Positions 33,733 through 43,600 of a stretch of DNA of 64,000 nucleotides are shown here, in pieces. Source of the DNA: JAEUIG01 sp046349775. Its GTDB lineage: Bacteria > Planctomycetota > Planctomycetia > Planctomycetales > Planctomycetaceae. The first letter of the stretch is position 1. Each line of letters begins with the position of its first letter. The position numbers and the translations under genes are program-made. The notes beneath the pieces were generated by a model, which was not told the DNA's origin, searched no databases, and was given only the letters and a program-made list of their open reading frames with translations. Location: contig JAXMBS010000020.1 of NCBI GenBank assembly GCA_046349775.1, forward strand, positions 1 to 64,000, in the 5' to 3' direction.

Positions 33733-34614
33733 TTAGCGAATTGCGACCGGCGTGGCTGCGTCTCGCCGCAGACTCGCGATCCAGCGCCGCTCCCATTCCG
33801 CTGCGCCGCCATCAAAGCCGTACGTCTCACGCAGCGCTGATGCATAACCGCTGGTCGCAACGAGATCGGCGAAATCCAGCAGTTTTTCGCGTCCGTCAAG
33901 CGACTCCAGGTAAGCGATCAGCGAGCGATGCACGGCGTACCGCACGTTCGCATCAATCCGATGCACGCCTCTGTCTGCCAGAAAATCCTGCAACGGGGGC
34001 AGCGTTCCCCTCGTCAGAGATTCCGCGAGCACCGCCTGCCGCTGCTCTCGAAGTTCCGCCGCCTCGGACAACATCGCCAACCCCTCGTTCAGCCACTCGG
34101 GAATCGGCGCGGTTGCGAAACGTTCCGCCAGCAGGACGTGCGTCAACTCGTGCGGCAGCGCATTTTCACGCCAATCGGCCGCGTCGGCCCGGAGATCAAT
34201 CCGCCGAAATACGACTCGCCCGTCGTCGACCGTCACCGTCGTGCAACCTACGGACTGATCTTCGCTGGAACCACCCAGTTCGCGCAAGTAGTCGGCTTGC
34301 GCGACATGGACGACGACCGCGCACTTGGGATGCCAGGCGACAAGTTCGTCATCGATCTTCCATTCGACCGCCAGTCCGGCCAGCACCTTTTCGCAGTGAG
34401 CGGCGGCATTCGCGGCAAAATGCCGTGAGTCCCGGCTCCAGACGCTGAAGTGGGCGGTCTCGGCGACGGACCAATCGCCACGCGACGAGCACTCGGAGGT
34501 GCGGCAATGCTGGCACGCACACGCGCTCACGGCGGCAACCGGCTGCTCGGCATAGGCGCCGGGAACCGTCGCCAGGAGCAGAATACCGATTGCCAGGACG
34601 GCCGTGGATCGCAT
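33733..34614 (-). CDS. Secreted gluzincin-type metallopeptidase-like protein (DUF1570/peptidase-MA-like)
   Basis: The ATG at 34614 gives 293 residues with a signal peptide (MRSTAVLAIGILLLATVPGA). A Cys-rich stretch (CACQHCRTSEC) follows it. The metallopeptidase signature LPHELTHVLLAERF supplies His-Glu-x-x-His, and the downstream acidic ligand is in WLNEGLAMLSE, as in gluzincins. The preceding strand region (VVFRRIDLRADAADW) and the following helices fit DUF1570-like proteins common in this phylum. Substrate unknown. A TTG eight codons upstream is an alternative start. Confidence 0.8.
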   Translation of the reverse strand: MRSTAVLAIGILLLATVPGAYAEQPVAAVSACACQHCRTSECSSRGDWSVAETAHFSVWSRDSRHFAANAAAHCEKVLAGLAVEWKIDDELVAWHPKCAVVVHVAQADYLRELGGSSEDQSVGCTTVTVDDGRVVFRRIDLRADAADWRENALPHELTHVLLAERFATAPIPEWLNEGLAMLSEAAELREQRQAVLAESLTRGTLPPLQDFLADRGVHRIDANVRYAVHRSLIAYLESLDGREKLLDFADLVATSGYASALRETYGFDGGAAEWERRWIASLRRDAATPVAIR

Positions 34615-35080
34615 CGTTGATGGCTTAAGCGTTTGCAAATCCGAATGGAGTGCAAACGCCTAATTCAACGCGCGTGCCGATCCCGGAGAAACGTTGTCTC
34701 GAAGACAATAAACCGCTGCGTAACACGCTCTGCTGACAGCCTTTACGGTAACTGGCCCAAGATGATCGGCTGTCAAACTGCGGGAGTGGACTGCCCGCCT
34801 TGTCAGCATCGCTCGCTGATTTGCGATGCGAATCGTGCCAGTCGCATCGGGCCAGGTTCAACATCCCGGCGACCTCTGTGGCCTGCCAGGATGTCGAGAA
34901 GCGGTGTCCCGGACGGTTCAACGGACCGTGTTGCAGGCGGCAGCCGTCGCGTTCAGAAACTTCCGGGACACTTGTGGCGATCAATCGAAACGGCACGAAA
35001 ACGACGACACCCCGGATGCTGTCAGCAACCGGGGTGTTCGAACTCAAACTGTTCTCAATCGATCACGACGACTTGGTGAG
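34615..35080. other. Intergenic region, contains a terminator hairpin
   Basis: About 465 bases lie between the start region of the peptidase gene and the end of the PDZ-protein gene, both on the minus strand. Apart from the hairpin at 35007-35037 I see no feature. Open frames crossing it have no coding character. Confidence 0.45.
35007..35037 (-). terminator. Terminator hairpin after the PDZ-protein gene
   Basis: A 9-base perfect stem (ACACCCCGG with CCGGGGTGT) encloses an inner TGCT-GTC-AGCA stem-loop after one A-A mismatch. It lies 44 bases past the stop at 35081 on the minus strand. Only a weak T-tract (CGTTTTCG) follows, so termination efficiency is uncertain. Confidence 0.7.
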
Positions 35081-36363
35081 TCAGCGGGGCACACCCGCGG
35101 CCGTCATGAAGTCTTCGGCCAGCTGCCGCCGCAGACCGCCCGACTTCTGGTACTGATAGACCCAGTAGTCGAGTTCTTCCTGCGTCGGCTTCTTGCCGAG
35201 GATCGATTCGCTGAGCAGCTCGACATAGCGCTGGTCATCCTGCTGGCAGCGATTCCAGACCTTTTCGTTTGCGGCCATGTCAGCCTGTACGTCAAACAGC
35301 GTCCGCCCGCGCTCCGTGACCTGTGCCGTCCACAGGGGCATCTCCTGCGGGGTCGGGTCGCGACCGAAGTACGTGCGGAAGTAGCTGATGATCTGCTGCT
35401 CGATCTGGCTCCGCGCGTCGGTGGCAGCCGTCTGCGGATCGGTGGCCCGCTGGACTTCCAGCGCCGCCGTCTGCGGACGACCGTTCGTCAGCACTGCGTA
35501 CTGCTGAATTGTCGTATACAGCGGGACGCCATTGGCAGTGATCGTCGCCGTGACGACGAAGTTCCGGCGCGGATTGATGTCGAGCGGGTCATACTCGACC
35601 GCGAACTGAATCGGAATCTGTCGAAAGTCGTTAATTTCAGCGCCCCCAGGACGAGGCCGGACGTGCTGCCCGGCAATGACGCCTCGCGCAGTTCCACCAG
35701 TGCCACCGCGTTCGGCGGGAGCACGTACCTGTTGCGATAAGCGATTGTGCCGGTGATCAGTGCCAGACGTGACTCGAGCTGGATCGGCAGGTTCACCACC
35801 GTGCGGCTGCGACTGTCCAGCACCAGCAACATGCAATTGCCCTGAGAGTCTGCGCGCAATTCGAATTCGTTGCCGCAATCGTACTGCTGGCCGTTGACGA
35901 TACCGACCTGATAGCCCGCGACGTTAACGATCACGTCGTTTGGTTCCAGGCCGGCGCGATCGGCCGGCGAATTCGGGGCGGTCCGCAAGATTTTCACGCC
36001 GATGTTGGTGTCCTGCGAATACACACCGAGCCGCCAGCGTGGCCCGCGAGAGGGCATGTTCGGCGTCCCTGGCGTCGTCAGCAATTGCGGCGTGATTCCG
36101 CCGGGGGGCAGGGTTCCGGGTGGGTACGTGCCGGGCGTCACCGACAGCCGGTCGCGTGCAAACGGCGGCAGCCCGGTCGTATCCGTCCCGGGCACCCCGG
36201 GAATCAGCGACGGGTCGGCGGGGCCGGATGGCACGATGAACGCCGTGGTGGACGGACTGTTCGTCGTCCCAGCTCGGCTGGGGTCGACGCCATAGGCCCT
36301 GTGGCCGATGCTGGCGAAGCCGAAAGCGGCCAACACCAGAATGGGAGACAGCATCCTGGACAT
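35081..36363 (-). CDS. Secreted PDZ-domain protein with YbaY-like domain and C-terminal helical repeat (frame broken near 35636)
   Basis: The product is about 428 residues after correcting one frame change. Parts in order: signal peptide (MSRMLSPILVLAAFGFASIG); a Pro/Thr/Gly-rich linker; a PDZ domain (WRLGVYSQDTNIGVKILRTA, then SPADRAGLEPNDVIVNVAGY). Next is a YbaY/YscW-type beta domain (ITGTIAYRNRYVLPPNAVAL, crossing the break into NDFRQIPIQFAVEYDP). A C-terminal helical part follows (TYFGRDPTPQEMPLWTAQVT, YVELLSESILGKKPTQEELD). The break adds or loses one base at about 35636, where the YbaY-like strand pattern continues in another frame. A periplasmic structural or chaperone-like role is likely. 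Confidence 0.75.
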
Positions 36364-36476
36364 GTGAAGGGTCCTTCCTGGATTTCAAGCCGCCGGTGTC
36401 GCTATCGATCGAGGCGGCGATGTTGTTCGAGTGAACGGAAGTCGCGAATCAATCCCAATCGAATTTCGGATTCTTC

Positions 36477-37473
36477 CTACTTGATCGCCCCCAGCCCCAC
36501 GGCATCGAGCGCCAGGTTGGCCGGACGCGCGCCGATCGGGTGCATCCCCGCGCGGATCACGTCTTCCTGACCAAAGCGGCTGAACACGTACTTGAGGAAT
36601 TCGGCCTGCAGCTCCGGCAGCGGCTCGCCCGGAGTCTGGTCCATCACAAGCTGCAATGGCCGGATCAACGGATACTTGCCGCGCGTGGCTTCGACAGAAT
36701 CGGCGGCGACGAACGGCTGGCCGTCCTGCATCGCGAGCGGCACCATTCGCACGCCCGGGTCGCTGTACGACGTGCCCGCGAAGCCGATGGCGTTCGGCGT
36801 TTTCGGGAATTTCCCGCAGCATCTCGGTGTTATCGAGGATTTCCTTCATGTCCGGGCGGAACTGCCGCCCCCCAGGACGGCTTCCTGGAAGAACACCTGC
36901 ACGCCGGTCGCCTGGCGACGCCCGGAAGACCGCGATCGGCTTCGTGGCCCAATCGCCGGTCAGTCCGACACGTCTCCAGGTCGCCGCCGACTTCGCAGCC
37001 CTCGCGCTTCAGCGTGGACGAGAAGATCGCGTCCAGATCCTGATCGTCAGCCCCTTCACCGGGTTATCTTTGTTGACGAAGATCGCGATGCTCTCAAACA
37101 TCGGAGTCAGCAACGTCGGCGGATGCCCGTGCTTTTCGTTGAACGCCATCGCTTCGCTCTGCAGCATCGTCCGGCTCAGCAGGCCGAACTGCGCCTCTCC
37201 GGCGGTCACGGCATGCACGGCTTCGACCGCCCCCTTGACCTGCACGTCGATCTCGACCTCCGGGTGATAATTCCGGAAGCCTTCGACCCACACGGTGGCC
37301 ACTTGGGACATCGTGTACGATCCGGTCAGTGTCAGCTTGCCGCTGAGCTTTTCTCCGGCCCGGTACGGCTGCAGACTGGGATCGAGTGGCGACTGGGCTG
37401 CAGCGGGACGGGCGGCTGCCTGCAGCGTGCAGGCCACCGCTGTGACGAGCATTAGCAATCCTGGCTTTCGCAT
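36477..37473 (-). CDS. PstS-like phosphate-binding periplasmic protein (frame broken)
   Basis: A periplasmic substrate-binding protein of the PstS/PBP-like type. The ATG at 37473 gives a signal peptide (MRKPGLLMLVTAVACTLQAA). Then come LSGKLTLTGSYTMSQVATVW and EAVHAVTAGEAQFGLLSRTM, a PstS-like opening. Across breaks near 37045, 36965, 36915-36890 and 36790 it continues with DLDAIFSSTLKREGCEVGGD, LTGDWATKPIAVF, QFRPDMKEILDNTEMLREIP, GTSYSDPGVRMVPLAMQDGQ and GKYPLIRPLQLVMDQTPGEP. The stop is at 36477. No pstCAB permease genes are adjacent. Restored length is about 333 residues, normal for the family. Confidence 0.72.
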
Positions 37474-37709
37474 CGCAGTGTTCCTCCTTGGGTCATGGGA
37501 CCGGGCTGGCAGCCGCCGAGTGACGACTCCCGCGATAGCGTTCCGCCCCCCAGATCGGCGGAAAATGCGCATTCCGGTCCCTCAGCGGGGGCGGAAGTAT
37601 AGAGTGATCTTGCAAAACGAGGGAATACCGGTTTTGCAAACAGTCCTTTGTCCATCGTCAATGGTCCCTTGCAGGTAACCATGGACAATGGACCAGAAAT
37701 CACCTGGCA

Positions 37710-38471
37710 TTGATTGAAGATGATTGTTCGCACCGGCCCCACGTCTGGTTGCTGATCTCGCAGATTGAGCATGCCCGAATCGCTGCGGAAATCGCGGCCG
37801 TCTGGCGCCTGCCGACGCTGTTGATGGACTTGGCAGATGACTTCCAGTTTGCGGTCCAACATCACGACGACGGCTGGGCTCAATGGGATTCGGCTCCAAC
37901 CGTTAATGAACACGGCCGTCCGGCAAGTGATTTCATGGGCATGCCGATGCCGGTGGCAACCAATATCTGGTCCGCATCGATCAATATCACGGTTCAGCAC
38001 TCCCATTGGGCCGGACTCTGGGTCAGCCGGCACTTCTGCTACCCGGCGGAACTGGCCATTGAGCATCGTGAGTCTGAGGCCGATCTTGCGGCCGCGCGTC
38101 GGTTCCTGGCCATGCAATTCGTCGCCCAGCGACGCTGGCGCGCGCAACTCGGCGTGGAACCGGACTCATTGATCGAGTTGCTGGGGCTGCATGGAGTGCA
38201 GTTCTTTGACCGACTGAGTCTGTGGCTGTGTTGCGCCGAACGGACTCAGCCGCAGGAGTTCGTCGATCCCGAGGACGACAGGACTCGCTGGACCCCGGTT
38301 TCTTCGGCGGAGGTTCGCATTGAGTCGGCGGCGTTCATGGCTCAAAAGCTGCAACTTGCCGCTCCAGCGACAGTCATTCCGCAGCAGTTGTACGCCGACG
38401 ATGCGGAACTCCGTGCAACCATCGCCGCCGGACAACGCACTATGCTCGCCTGGACTCTGTCGGCCTGCTGA
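37710..38471 (+). CDS. DUF3891 family protein
   Basis: A 253-residue cytosolic protein. The pattern WLLISQIEHARIAAEIAAVW followed by the His pair and aromatic run AVQHHDDGWAQWDSAP is that of DUF3891. Later parts read SHWAGLWVSRHFCYPAEL and LLGLHGVQFFDRLSLWLCCA. The conserved HHDDGW suggests a metal-dependent HD-like active site, but this is not established. The start is a TTG at 37710; the frame remains open upstream, so an earlier start is possible. Confidence 0.75.
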   Translation: MIEDDCSHRPHVWLLISQIEHARIAAEIAAVWRLPTLLMDLADDFQFAVQHHDDGWAQWDSAPTVNEHGRPASDFMGMPMPVATNIWSASINITVQHSHWAGLWVSRHFCYPAELAIEHRESEADLAAARRFLAMQFVAQRRWRAQLGVEPDSLIELLGLHGVQFFDRLSLWLCCAERTQPQEFVDPEDDRTRWTPVSSAEVRIESAAFMAQKLQLAAPATVIPQQLYADDAELRATIAAGQRTMLAWTLSAC

Positions 38472-38655
38472 TGTGTCCGTGGCAAGAGCGGCATGCCTTC
38501 CGCGAATCCGTGTGACACGCCCTTCGCACGTCGGGGTGGCACGCCCTTCCCACAGCGAAGGGCGTGGCGCATCGCGCGCGACATACCCAAATCTGTGGCG
38601 ATGGATCAGATCTTCCACCGCACGGCCGATTCCCAGAATCGCGCGACAACCGCGT

Positions 38656-39189
38656 TTAGAGCAAATTCAGCTTCTTCGGCCGCGTCTGCGGCGGCTGGCA
38701 GCACGCATCGCACAACCCCTGCACCTCCAGACGGTGTCCCTCCATCCGGAATCCATGCTGCCGGGCGATCTCTGCCAGCATATCGTTGATCGCCTCATTC
38801 TCGAACTCGATCAGTGTGCCGCACTTCCGACACACCAGGTGATCGTGCTGCGGATAGCCGTAATCGTGCTCGAAGATTTCGCGATCATCCTGCCGTACGA
38901 CTCGGCGGATCAGCCCGGCCTCCACCAGCAGGTTCAGCGAGCGATAGATCGTGGATCGCGACACGCGCCGTACACCGCGGCTGCGGGCGAGCCGCTCGAT
39001 CAGTGTGTCCGCGTCGAAATGCTCGTGCGAACTGAAAATCTCCTCCACGATGATCGAGCGTTCGGCGCGTCATCCGCAGCCCCTTCGATTCGAGGAACTC
39101 GCGGTACTTCTCCGCAGCGCGCGGATTTCGGCCACGCCGATCGGCGACAAAGAATCCGGGGGAGCAGGCAGCGAGCCAACGGCACTCAT
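38656..39189 (-). CDS. Fur-family metal-dependent regulator (frame locally scrambled)
   Basis: A ferric/zinc/peroxide-type repressor. From 39048 downward the frame is clean: EEIFSSHEHFDADTLIERLA, RRVSRSTIYRSLNLLVEAGL (recognition helix), FEHDYGYPQHDHLVCRKCGT (metal site and first Cys pair), and LCDACCQPPQ (second Cys pair). The N-terminal part has two opposite indels. The ATG at 39189 leads to VAEIRA, then KYREFLESKGLRMTR is read one frame over, and the frame returns at ERSIIVEEIF. Restored length is about 178 residues. Which metal it senses cannot be told by eye. Confidence 0.85.
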
Positions 39190-39450
39190 GGGAGACGGAG
39201 CGATCAACGGGTACGGCATCAATAGGATACAGCAGGCGTCCAGGGTCGGCGTCCGTACGCAGCCTCCAGGGACGGGACAGTTCTCATCCCGTCATAACAG
39301 TTTACGAGGCGGGGTGCGCGACCCTCCTCAACCGCGGGATTACCGAGGCGATTGCGAACAAGCGTCCCGGACGGGCGCACGTCCCATTGTCCGCAACTTT
39401 GACGCGTCGATAACTGTCCGGGACGCTTCAGGCGACCCGGATTCGACGGG

Positions 39451-39747
39451 TCATACGCCGCCGCGGCGAATCTCTTCGAGCAATTTGAGCAGCGCGGCCT
39501 CGAGCTTGGCCGGCGTTTCGTAGACGCCGTTCGCAATCGCCTCGCGGATCTCCGCGAGCCGCTCGGCGCGAACCAGCGGGTCGTTCTGAATTTCGCCGAG
39601 GAGCCGCGCAGCAGACGAAATTGCGATCTCGTCTTCGGGAGACCGCAGTCCCTGCACTCCCGGAGACGGCGCAGCCTGTGCCGGCGTCGTCTGGATTGAA
39701 CGCACCGGGCTGCTGCCGCCGACGCCGCTGGCGCCACTCACTTCCAT
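39451..39747 (-). CDS. flgM: FlgM-like anti-sigma-28 factor
   Basis: A 98-residue protein with a disordered N-terminal half (GASGVGGSSPVRSIQTTPAQ) and a C-terminal helix pair. The latter reads IAISSAARLLGEIQNDPLVR and then LAEIREAIANGVYETPAKLE. The order S-x-A-x-x-L, P-x-V-R, I-x-x-x-I-x-x-G-x-Y, L is the FlgM sigma-28-binding signature. FlgM holds the flagellar sigma factor inactive until it is exported. No flagellar genes are adjacent, but its presence suggests a flagellated life stage. Confidence 0.75.
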   Translation of the reverse strand: MEVSGASGVGGSSPVRSIQTTPAQAAPSPGVQGLRSPEDEIAISSAARLLGEIQNDPLVRAERLAEIREAIANGVYETPAKLEAALLKLLEEIRRGGV

Positions 39748-39918
39748 GTCATGCTCTCCCGTCGATCATTCGCGACTCACGCTCGAGCACGATTCGCACC
39801 GAACTCGGCCGTTCGTCGGGAATAAGCAACGGCGTCATGATATCCCACCGGGGCAGAGCGCAACAACCGGGATTCCCCGTCCAATGGCCGGCGTCGATGC
39901 GTCGATCGAATCTGGCAG

Positions 39919-40437
39919 TCAGTCGCCGGGATCATTCGGGTCGGCGTCCGGCAAGTCCTTGGGACGCCATAACTTCCAGTTATGGCCCGGGTCGTCGAGG
40001 TCGAACTCAGACCAGTCCTCCAGGGAAAGCACGACAACGGCGACCGCGGCCGTCGACATGTGCACCGAAGTTTCAGTCAATGTCGAGACGAGTGATTCAA
40101 TGCCCGGATTGTGTCCCACGCACAAGGCACGCTGCGATTCGCGCGGCAGCCGGCGAATCACCAGGCGCCAGGCCGCCAGATCGGCATGGTACAGGTCGGC
40201 CGTGGTCCGCACTGGCGTGGAAAGCCCACAGGTCTCCGCCACGATCCGCGCGGTCGCCTCGGCACGGACGGCGGTGGAACTTGTGACCGAATCGGGAACC
40301 AAAGCGTGATGTTTCAGCCAGGCCGCCATCCGCGGTGCATCTCGCAACCCCCGCTTGTTGAGTGGCCGTTCATGATCGTCCAGTTCAGGATCGTCCCAAC
40401 TCGACTTCGCATGCCGCATGAGCAGCAGTGTTTTCAT
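39919..40437 (-). CDS. sixA: SixA-type phosphohistidine phosphatase
   Basis: A 172-residue histidine-phosphatase-superfamily protein. I chose the ATG at 40437 because it places the catalytic strand at the N-terminus (MKTLLLMRHAKSSWDDPELD, with His9 as nucleophile). The second His is in RALCVGHNPGIESLVSTL. The LDDHERPLNKRGLRDAPRMA segment is typical of SixA, which removes phosphate from histidine phosphotransfer domains. The C-terminus ends in an acidic tail. Frame intact. Confidence 0.88.
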   Translation of the reverse strand: MKTLLLMRHAKSSWDDPELDDHERPLNKRGLRDAPRMAAWLKHHALVPDSVTSSTAVRAEATARIVAETCGLSTPVRTTADLYHADLAAWRLVIRRLPRESQRALCVGHNPGIESLVSTLTETSVHMSTAAVAVVVLSLEDWSEFDLDDPGHNWKLWRPKDLPDADPNDPGD

Positions 40438-40596
40438 GTCCGACTCCGCGACTGGACGCTGCGACTGAAATTCGCCTGGGACGGTAGCGGTCGCCTCGTG
40501 TATCGGCAACTCCTCGAAATTGCCCTTGGTGAATTACGAAGACGCTAGTAGCATCCCGCCCCCTTTGCGACGGCGGTCGTTCCGTCCTTCCGATCA

Positions 40597-41349
40597 ATGC
40601 CAGGAGAATCTTCCGTGCGACGATGGCCATTGTTGTGTCTGGCGACGTCGGTGTTCAATGTGCTGTTTGTTACGGCCGCAGCTCAACTGACCGCAAAGGA
40701 GCCAGCGACCGCGGCCAATTCCGGCAATGCCGAGAATGTCGCCGTCGGCGACCTGCATCTGCAGAACAGCCGTGTCTACATCCGCGTTGGCAAAACCGGA
40801 CTGGGTCACGAGCACGCCGTGGCGGGCCTGCTCAAGAGCGGCGTCCTGCATCTCGGAGCCACGGAAGGGGCCGGGCAACTCGTCTTTGATCTCAAGACGT
40901 TTGCGGCGGACAGCGATGCCGCACGGCGCTATATCGGTCTGTCGGGCACGACCGACGCCGCCACGCGCCAACAGGTCGACGCCAACATGCGCGGGCCAGA
41001 TGTGCTCGACGTCGCCCGCTTCCCGACGGCCACGTTTGCCATTAAATCGGCGAAATCGGTGCCCGAGAAGAGTCGCCGCGGGTTGCCGCAGTATCAACTC
41101 GTGGGGGACTTCACGCTGCACGGCAAAACCCGCCCCATCCAGGTCGTAACCGATGCGGAACAGAAGGAGGGTTGGGTGCATCTGCGAGGCGGGTTTTCGA
41201 TCCTCCAGTCGCAGTATGGCATTCAACCGTTCACAAAGGCGTTCGGCGCCATCGGAGTTACGGACCAGCTCACGATCTGGGGCGACTTCTGGATTGCCGA
41301 CACGGCGGCCACCGCAGGCAATTCTCCTGCCAGCACGGGTTTGAAATAG
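40597..41349 (+). CDS. YceI-family periplasmic lipid-binding-like protein
   Basis: A 250-residue protein with a long N-terminal signal peptide (RRWPLLCLATSVFNVLFVTA). The YceI lipocalin-like barrel follows: SRVYIRVGKTGLGHEHAVAG, LVFDLKTFAADSDAARRYIG, LDVARFPTATFAIKSAKSVP, YQLVGDFTLHGKTRPIQVVT and a final strand TDQLTIWGDFWI. YceI proteins bind polyisoprenoid chains; the ligand here is unknown. A squalene-hopene cyclase gene lies 2.2 kb downstream, which makes an isoprenoid link attractive but unproven. Confidence 0.88.
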   Translation: MPGESSVRRWPLLCLATSVFNVLFVTAAAQLTAKEPATAANSGNAENVAVGDLHLQNSRVYIRVGKTGLGHEHAVAGLLKSGVLHLGATEGAGQLVFDLKTFAADSDAARRYIGLSGTTDAATRQQVDANMRGPDVLDVARFPTATFAIKSAKSVPEKSRRGLPQYQLVGDFTLHGKTRPIQVVTDAEQKEGWVHLRGGFSILQSQYGIQPFTKAFGAIGVTDQLTIWGDFWIADTAATAGNSPASTGLK

Positions 41350-41479
41350 CGCAAAGCAGTTTCAAAGCCGGGAGGGCGAGGCTCCCGCCGAGCCGGTTTG
41401 ATTGGAAGGCCCTTCCTGTATCTCGCGGCTCCGTAACTCGCGATTCCAGAACAGCCGCGCAGCGGCACGGCTCCTGAGC

Positions 41480-42247
41480 ATGAACCGTCTTCTCGGCATC
41501 GCCTTCGGCGTCGCGAATCAACTGTTGTTCGCGTACACCGTCGTCCGGTTGTTCCTGTTTTTGAACGGCGGACACACTGAAGCGGCGCCCGGCTCGCTGT
41601 GGTGGGATACATTGCTGGCGGCGCAGTTCGCGGCCCCTCACAGCCTGCTGCTCTGGCCGCCGGTTCGCGAGCGTTTGCGGGCGTGGATCGCGGCGGAGTT
41701 CTACGGCTGCTCATTCTGCGCCGTGACCTGCCTCAGTCTGCTGACGCTGTTTGCCGGCTGGCGGTCCGATCCGCGCACAATCTGGGATCTGCATGGGGTT
41801 GGTCGAGCAGCGGTGCAAACGGGCTTTCTGCTGTCGTGGGGGGCGTTGTTCTACAGCCTGTGGCTCAGCGGGTTGGGGCGGCAAACCGGCTGGACAACCT
41901 GGTACGCCTGGCTGCGACGCGTCCCGGCGTCGACTCCCGAGTTCGCGCCGCGAAGCTGGTACCGGTGGCTGAGGCATCCCATTTACATGAGTTTCCTTGG
42001 GCTGATCTGGTTCACGCCGCAAATGACATTGGACCGTGCAGTGCTCACTGTGATCTGGACCGGATACGTCTTTATCGGCAGTTGGCTGAAGGACCGGCGG
42101 CTGGAACAGTACGTCGGCGAAGCGTACCGCCTGTACGAAACGCGGGTTCCAGGTTTCCCATTCTTCCTGTTCGGGCCGCTCGGACGCCGCAGCGCCCGAC
42201 CCGCTTCTGCGGCTCAAGGTGCATTTTCGCAACGGAACGCGGCCTGA
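41480..42247 (+). CDS. NnrU/MddA-like membrane methyltransferase (isoprenylcysteine-methyltransferase fold)
   Basis: A 255-residue integral membrane protein starting at the ATG at 41480. Hydrophobic helices: IAFGVANQLLFAYTVVRLFL, DTLLAAQFAAPHSLLLW, AVTCLSLLTLFAGW, FLLSWGALFYSLWLSGLG and AVLTVIWTGYVFIGSWL. The C-terminal signature YRWLRHPIYMSFLGLIWFTP, followed by EQYVGEAYRLYETRVPGFPF, is that of isoprenylcysteine-methyltransferase-like enzymes. It is closest in layout to MddA, which methylates methanethiol to dimethyl sulfide. Assignment to MddA itself needs a tree. It is followed by bioB in the same direction after a 104-base gap. Confidence 0.75.
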   Translation: MNRLLGIAFGVANQLLFAYTVVRLFLFLNGGHTEAAPGSLWWDTLLAAQFAAPHSLLLWPPVRERLRAWIAAEFYGCSFCAVTCLSLLTLFAGWRSDPRTIWDLHGVGRAAVQTGFLLSWGALFYSLWLSGLGRQTGWTTWYAWLRRVPASTPEFAPRSWYRWLRHPIYMSFLGLIWFTPQMTLDRAVLTVIWTGYVFIGSWLKDRRLEQYVGEAYRLYETRVPGFPFFLFGPLGRRSARPASAAQGAFSQRNAA

Positions 42248-42351
42248 CGATGGTTATGACGTTCTGTCGCCGCGTCCGAGTCGCGTCTGCTCTATGCCTC
42301 GGTTAGACTGCGCGAACCTTCAAATCGGCTGTCTGACAGGCACAACGACTG

Positions 42352-43380
42352 ATGATCACGAACGGCGAGGCAGTGAGATCGACATCCGTCTGGCAGGCCC
42401 TGGCGGATGATGTATTGGCGGGCGGTGCGCTGACTCGTGCGCAGGCCCGCACAATCCTCGATTGCGACGACGCTGAACTGCTCGATCTTCTCCACGCCGC
42501 CTTCCGCGTTCGCGAGCGGCATTTCGGACGGCAGGTGCAGCTCTACTACCTGCGGAACGCCAAGAGCGGCCTGTGTCCGGAAGATTGCGGCTACTGCTCG
42601 CAGTCGGCGGTTTCCGACGCGGCCATTCCCAAATATCGCTGGCTCGACGAGGAATCGCTGCTGGCCGGCGCGCGCCAGGCACGGGAGATGCAAGCCCGGA
42701 CCTACTGCATCGTCGCCAGCGGCCGTGGCCCCAATGATCGCGAAGTCGAACACGTCGCCCGCGCGGTCCGTCGGATCAAGGATGAGCTGGGAATGCACAT
42801 CTGTGCGTGCCTGGGCCTGCTCGAACCGCATCAGGCGCAGTTGCTCGCCGACGCCGGCGTCGATCGCATCAATCACAATCTCAACACCTCGCGCCGCCAC
42901 TACGAGGACATCTGCACGACCCACACGTACCAGGACCGGGTCGACACGCTGAAGGTCGTGCAGCAGGCCGGCATGGAATTGTGCAGCGGTCTGATCGTCG
43001 GCATGAAGGAGTCGGCCGACGACATCGTCGACGTCGTCATGGATTTGCGCGAGCTTCGCGTTGCGTCGATTCCCGTCAATTTCCTGCATGCAATCGACGG
43101 CACGCCCCTGGCAGCCGTGCACGAACTCAATCCGCGCTATTGCCTGAAAGTGCTCTGTCTGCTGCGGCTCGCGCATCCTGCGACGGAGATCCGGATCGCC
43201 GGCGGACGCGAAGTGAACCTGCGCTCGCTACAGCCGCTGGGCCTCTATCCGGCGAATTCGCTGTTTGTCAGCGATTACCTCACGACGAAGGGCCAGCCGG
43301 CTGCGGCCGACTACGAAATGATTGCCGACCTGGGGTTCGAGATCGTAATCGCGGGGCAGGAAGCTCACGCTGTCGCATAG
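42352..43380 (+). CDS. bioB: Biotin synthase
   Basis: A radical-SAM enzyme that inserts sulfur into dethiobiotin, the last step of biotin synthesis. The 342-residue product has the CxxxCxxC cluster motif as Cys75-Cys79-Cys82 in SGLCPEDCGYCSQS. The second-cluster region is ARTYCIVASGRGPNDREV with downstream LGMHICACLGLL, and DAGVDRINHNLNTSRRHYED and GLIVGMKESADDIVDVVMDL follow. Arg ligand region: IRIAGGREVNLRSLQPL. Length and motifs fit well. No other biotin genes are in the window; a lone bioB is common. Confidence 0.95.
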   Translation: MITNGEAVRSTSVWQALADDVLAGGALTRAQARTILDCDDAELLDLLHAAFRVRERHFGRQVQLYYLRNAKSGLCPEDCGYCSQSAVSDAAIPKYRWLDEESLLAGARQAREMQARTYCIVASGRGPNDREVEHVARAVRRIKDELGMHICACLGLLEPHQAQLLADAGVDRINHNLNTSRRHYEDICTTHTYQDRVDTLKVVQQAGMELCSGLIVGMKESADDIVDVVMDLRELRVASIPVNFLHAIDGTPLAAVHELNPRYCLKVLCLLRLAHPATEIRIAGGREVNLRSLQPLGLYPANSLFVSDYLTTKGQPAAADYEMIADLGFEIVIAGQEAHAVA

Positions 43381-43600
43381 CATAGGCGCACTCCTCCTCA
43401 CCGCTACAACCTGTCGCCACTCTCACTGCCGTTCCCGGTCGTGCAGTCTTCGGGTGTTCCTCCGCCCGCCGCGCGGTTATCGTAAACGCCTTGCCTCGTT
43501 CCGGGTGGCGTCGTAACATCCCGCGACTCGTTGGCTTACGAAGGCTGAACTTGCGCCGCGTCCAGAAGAATCGCGGCGCGTGGCCCTGCATGAGGACCGC

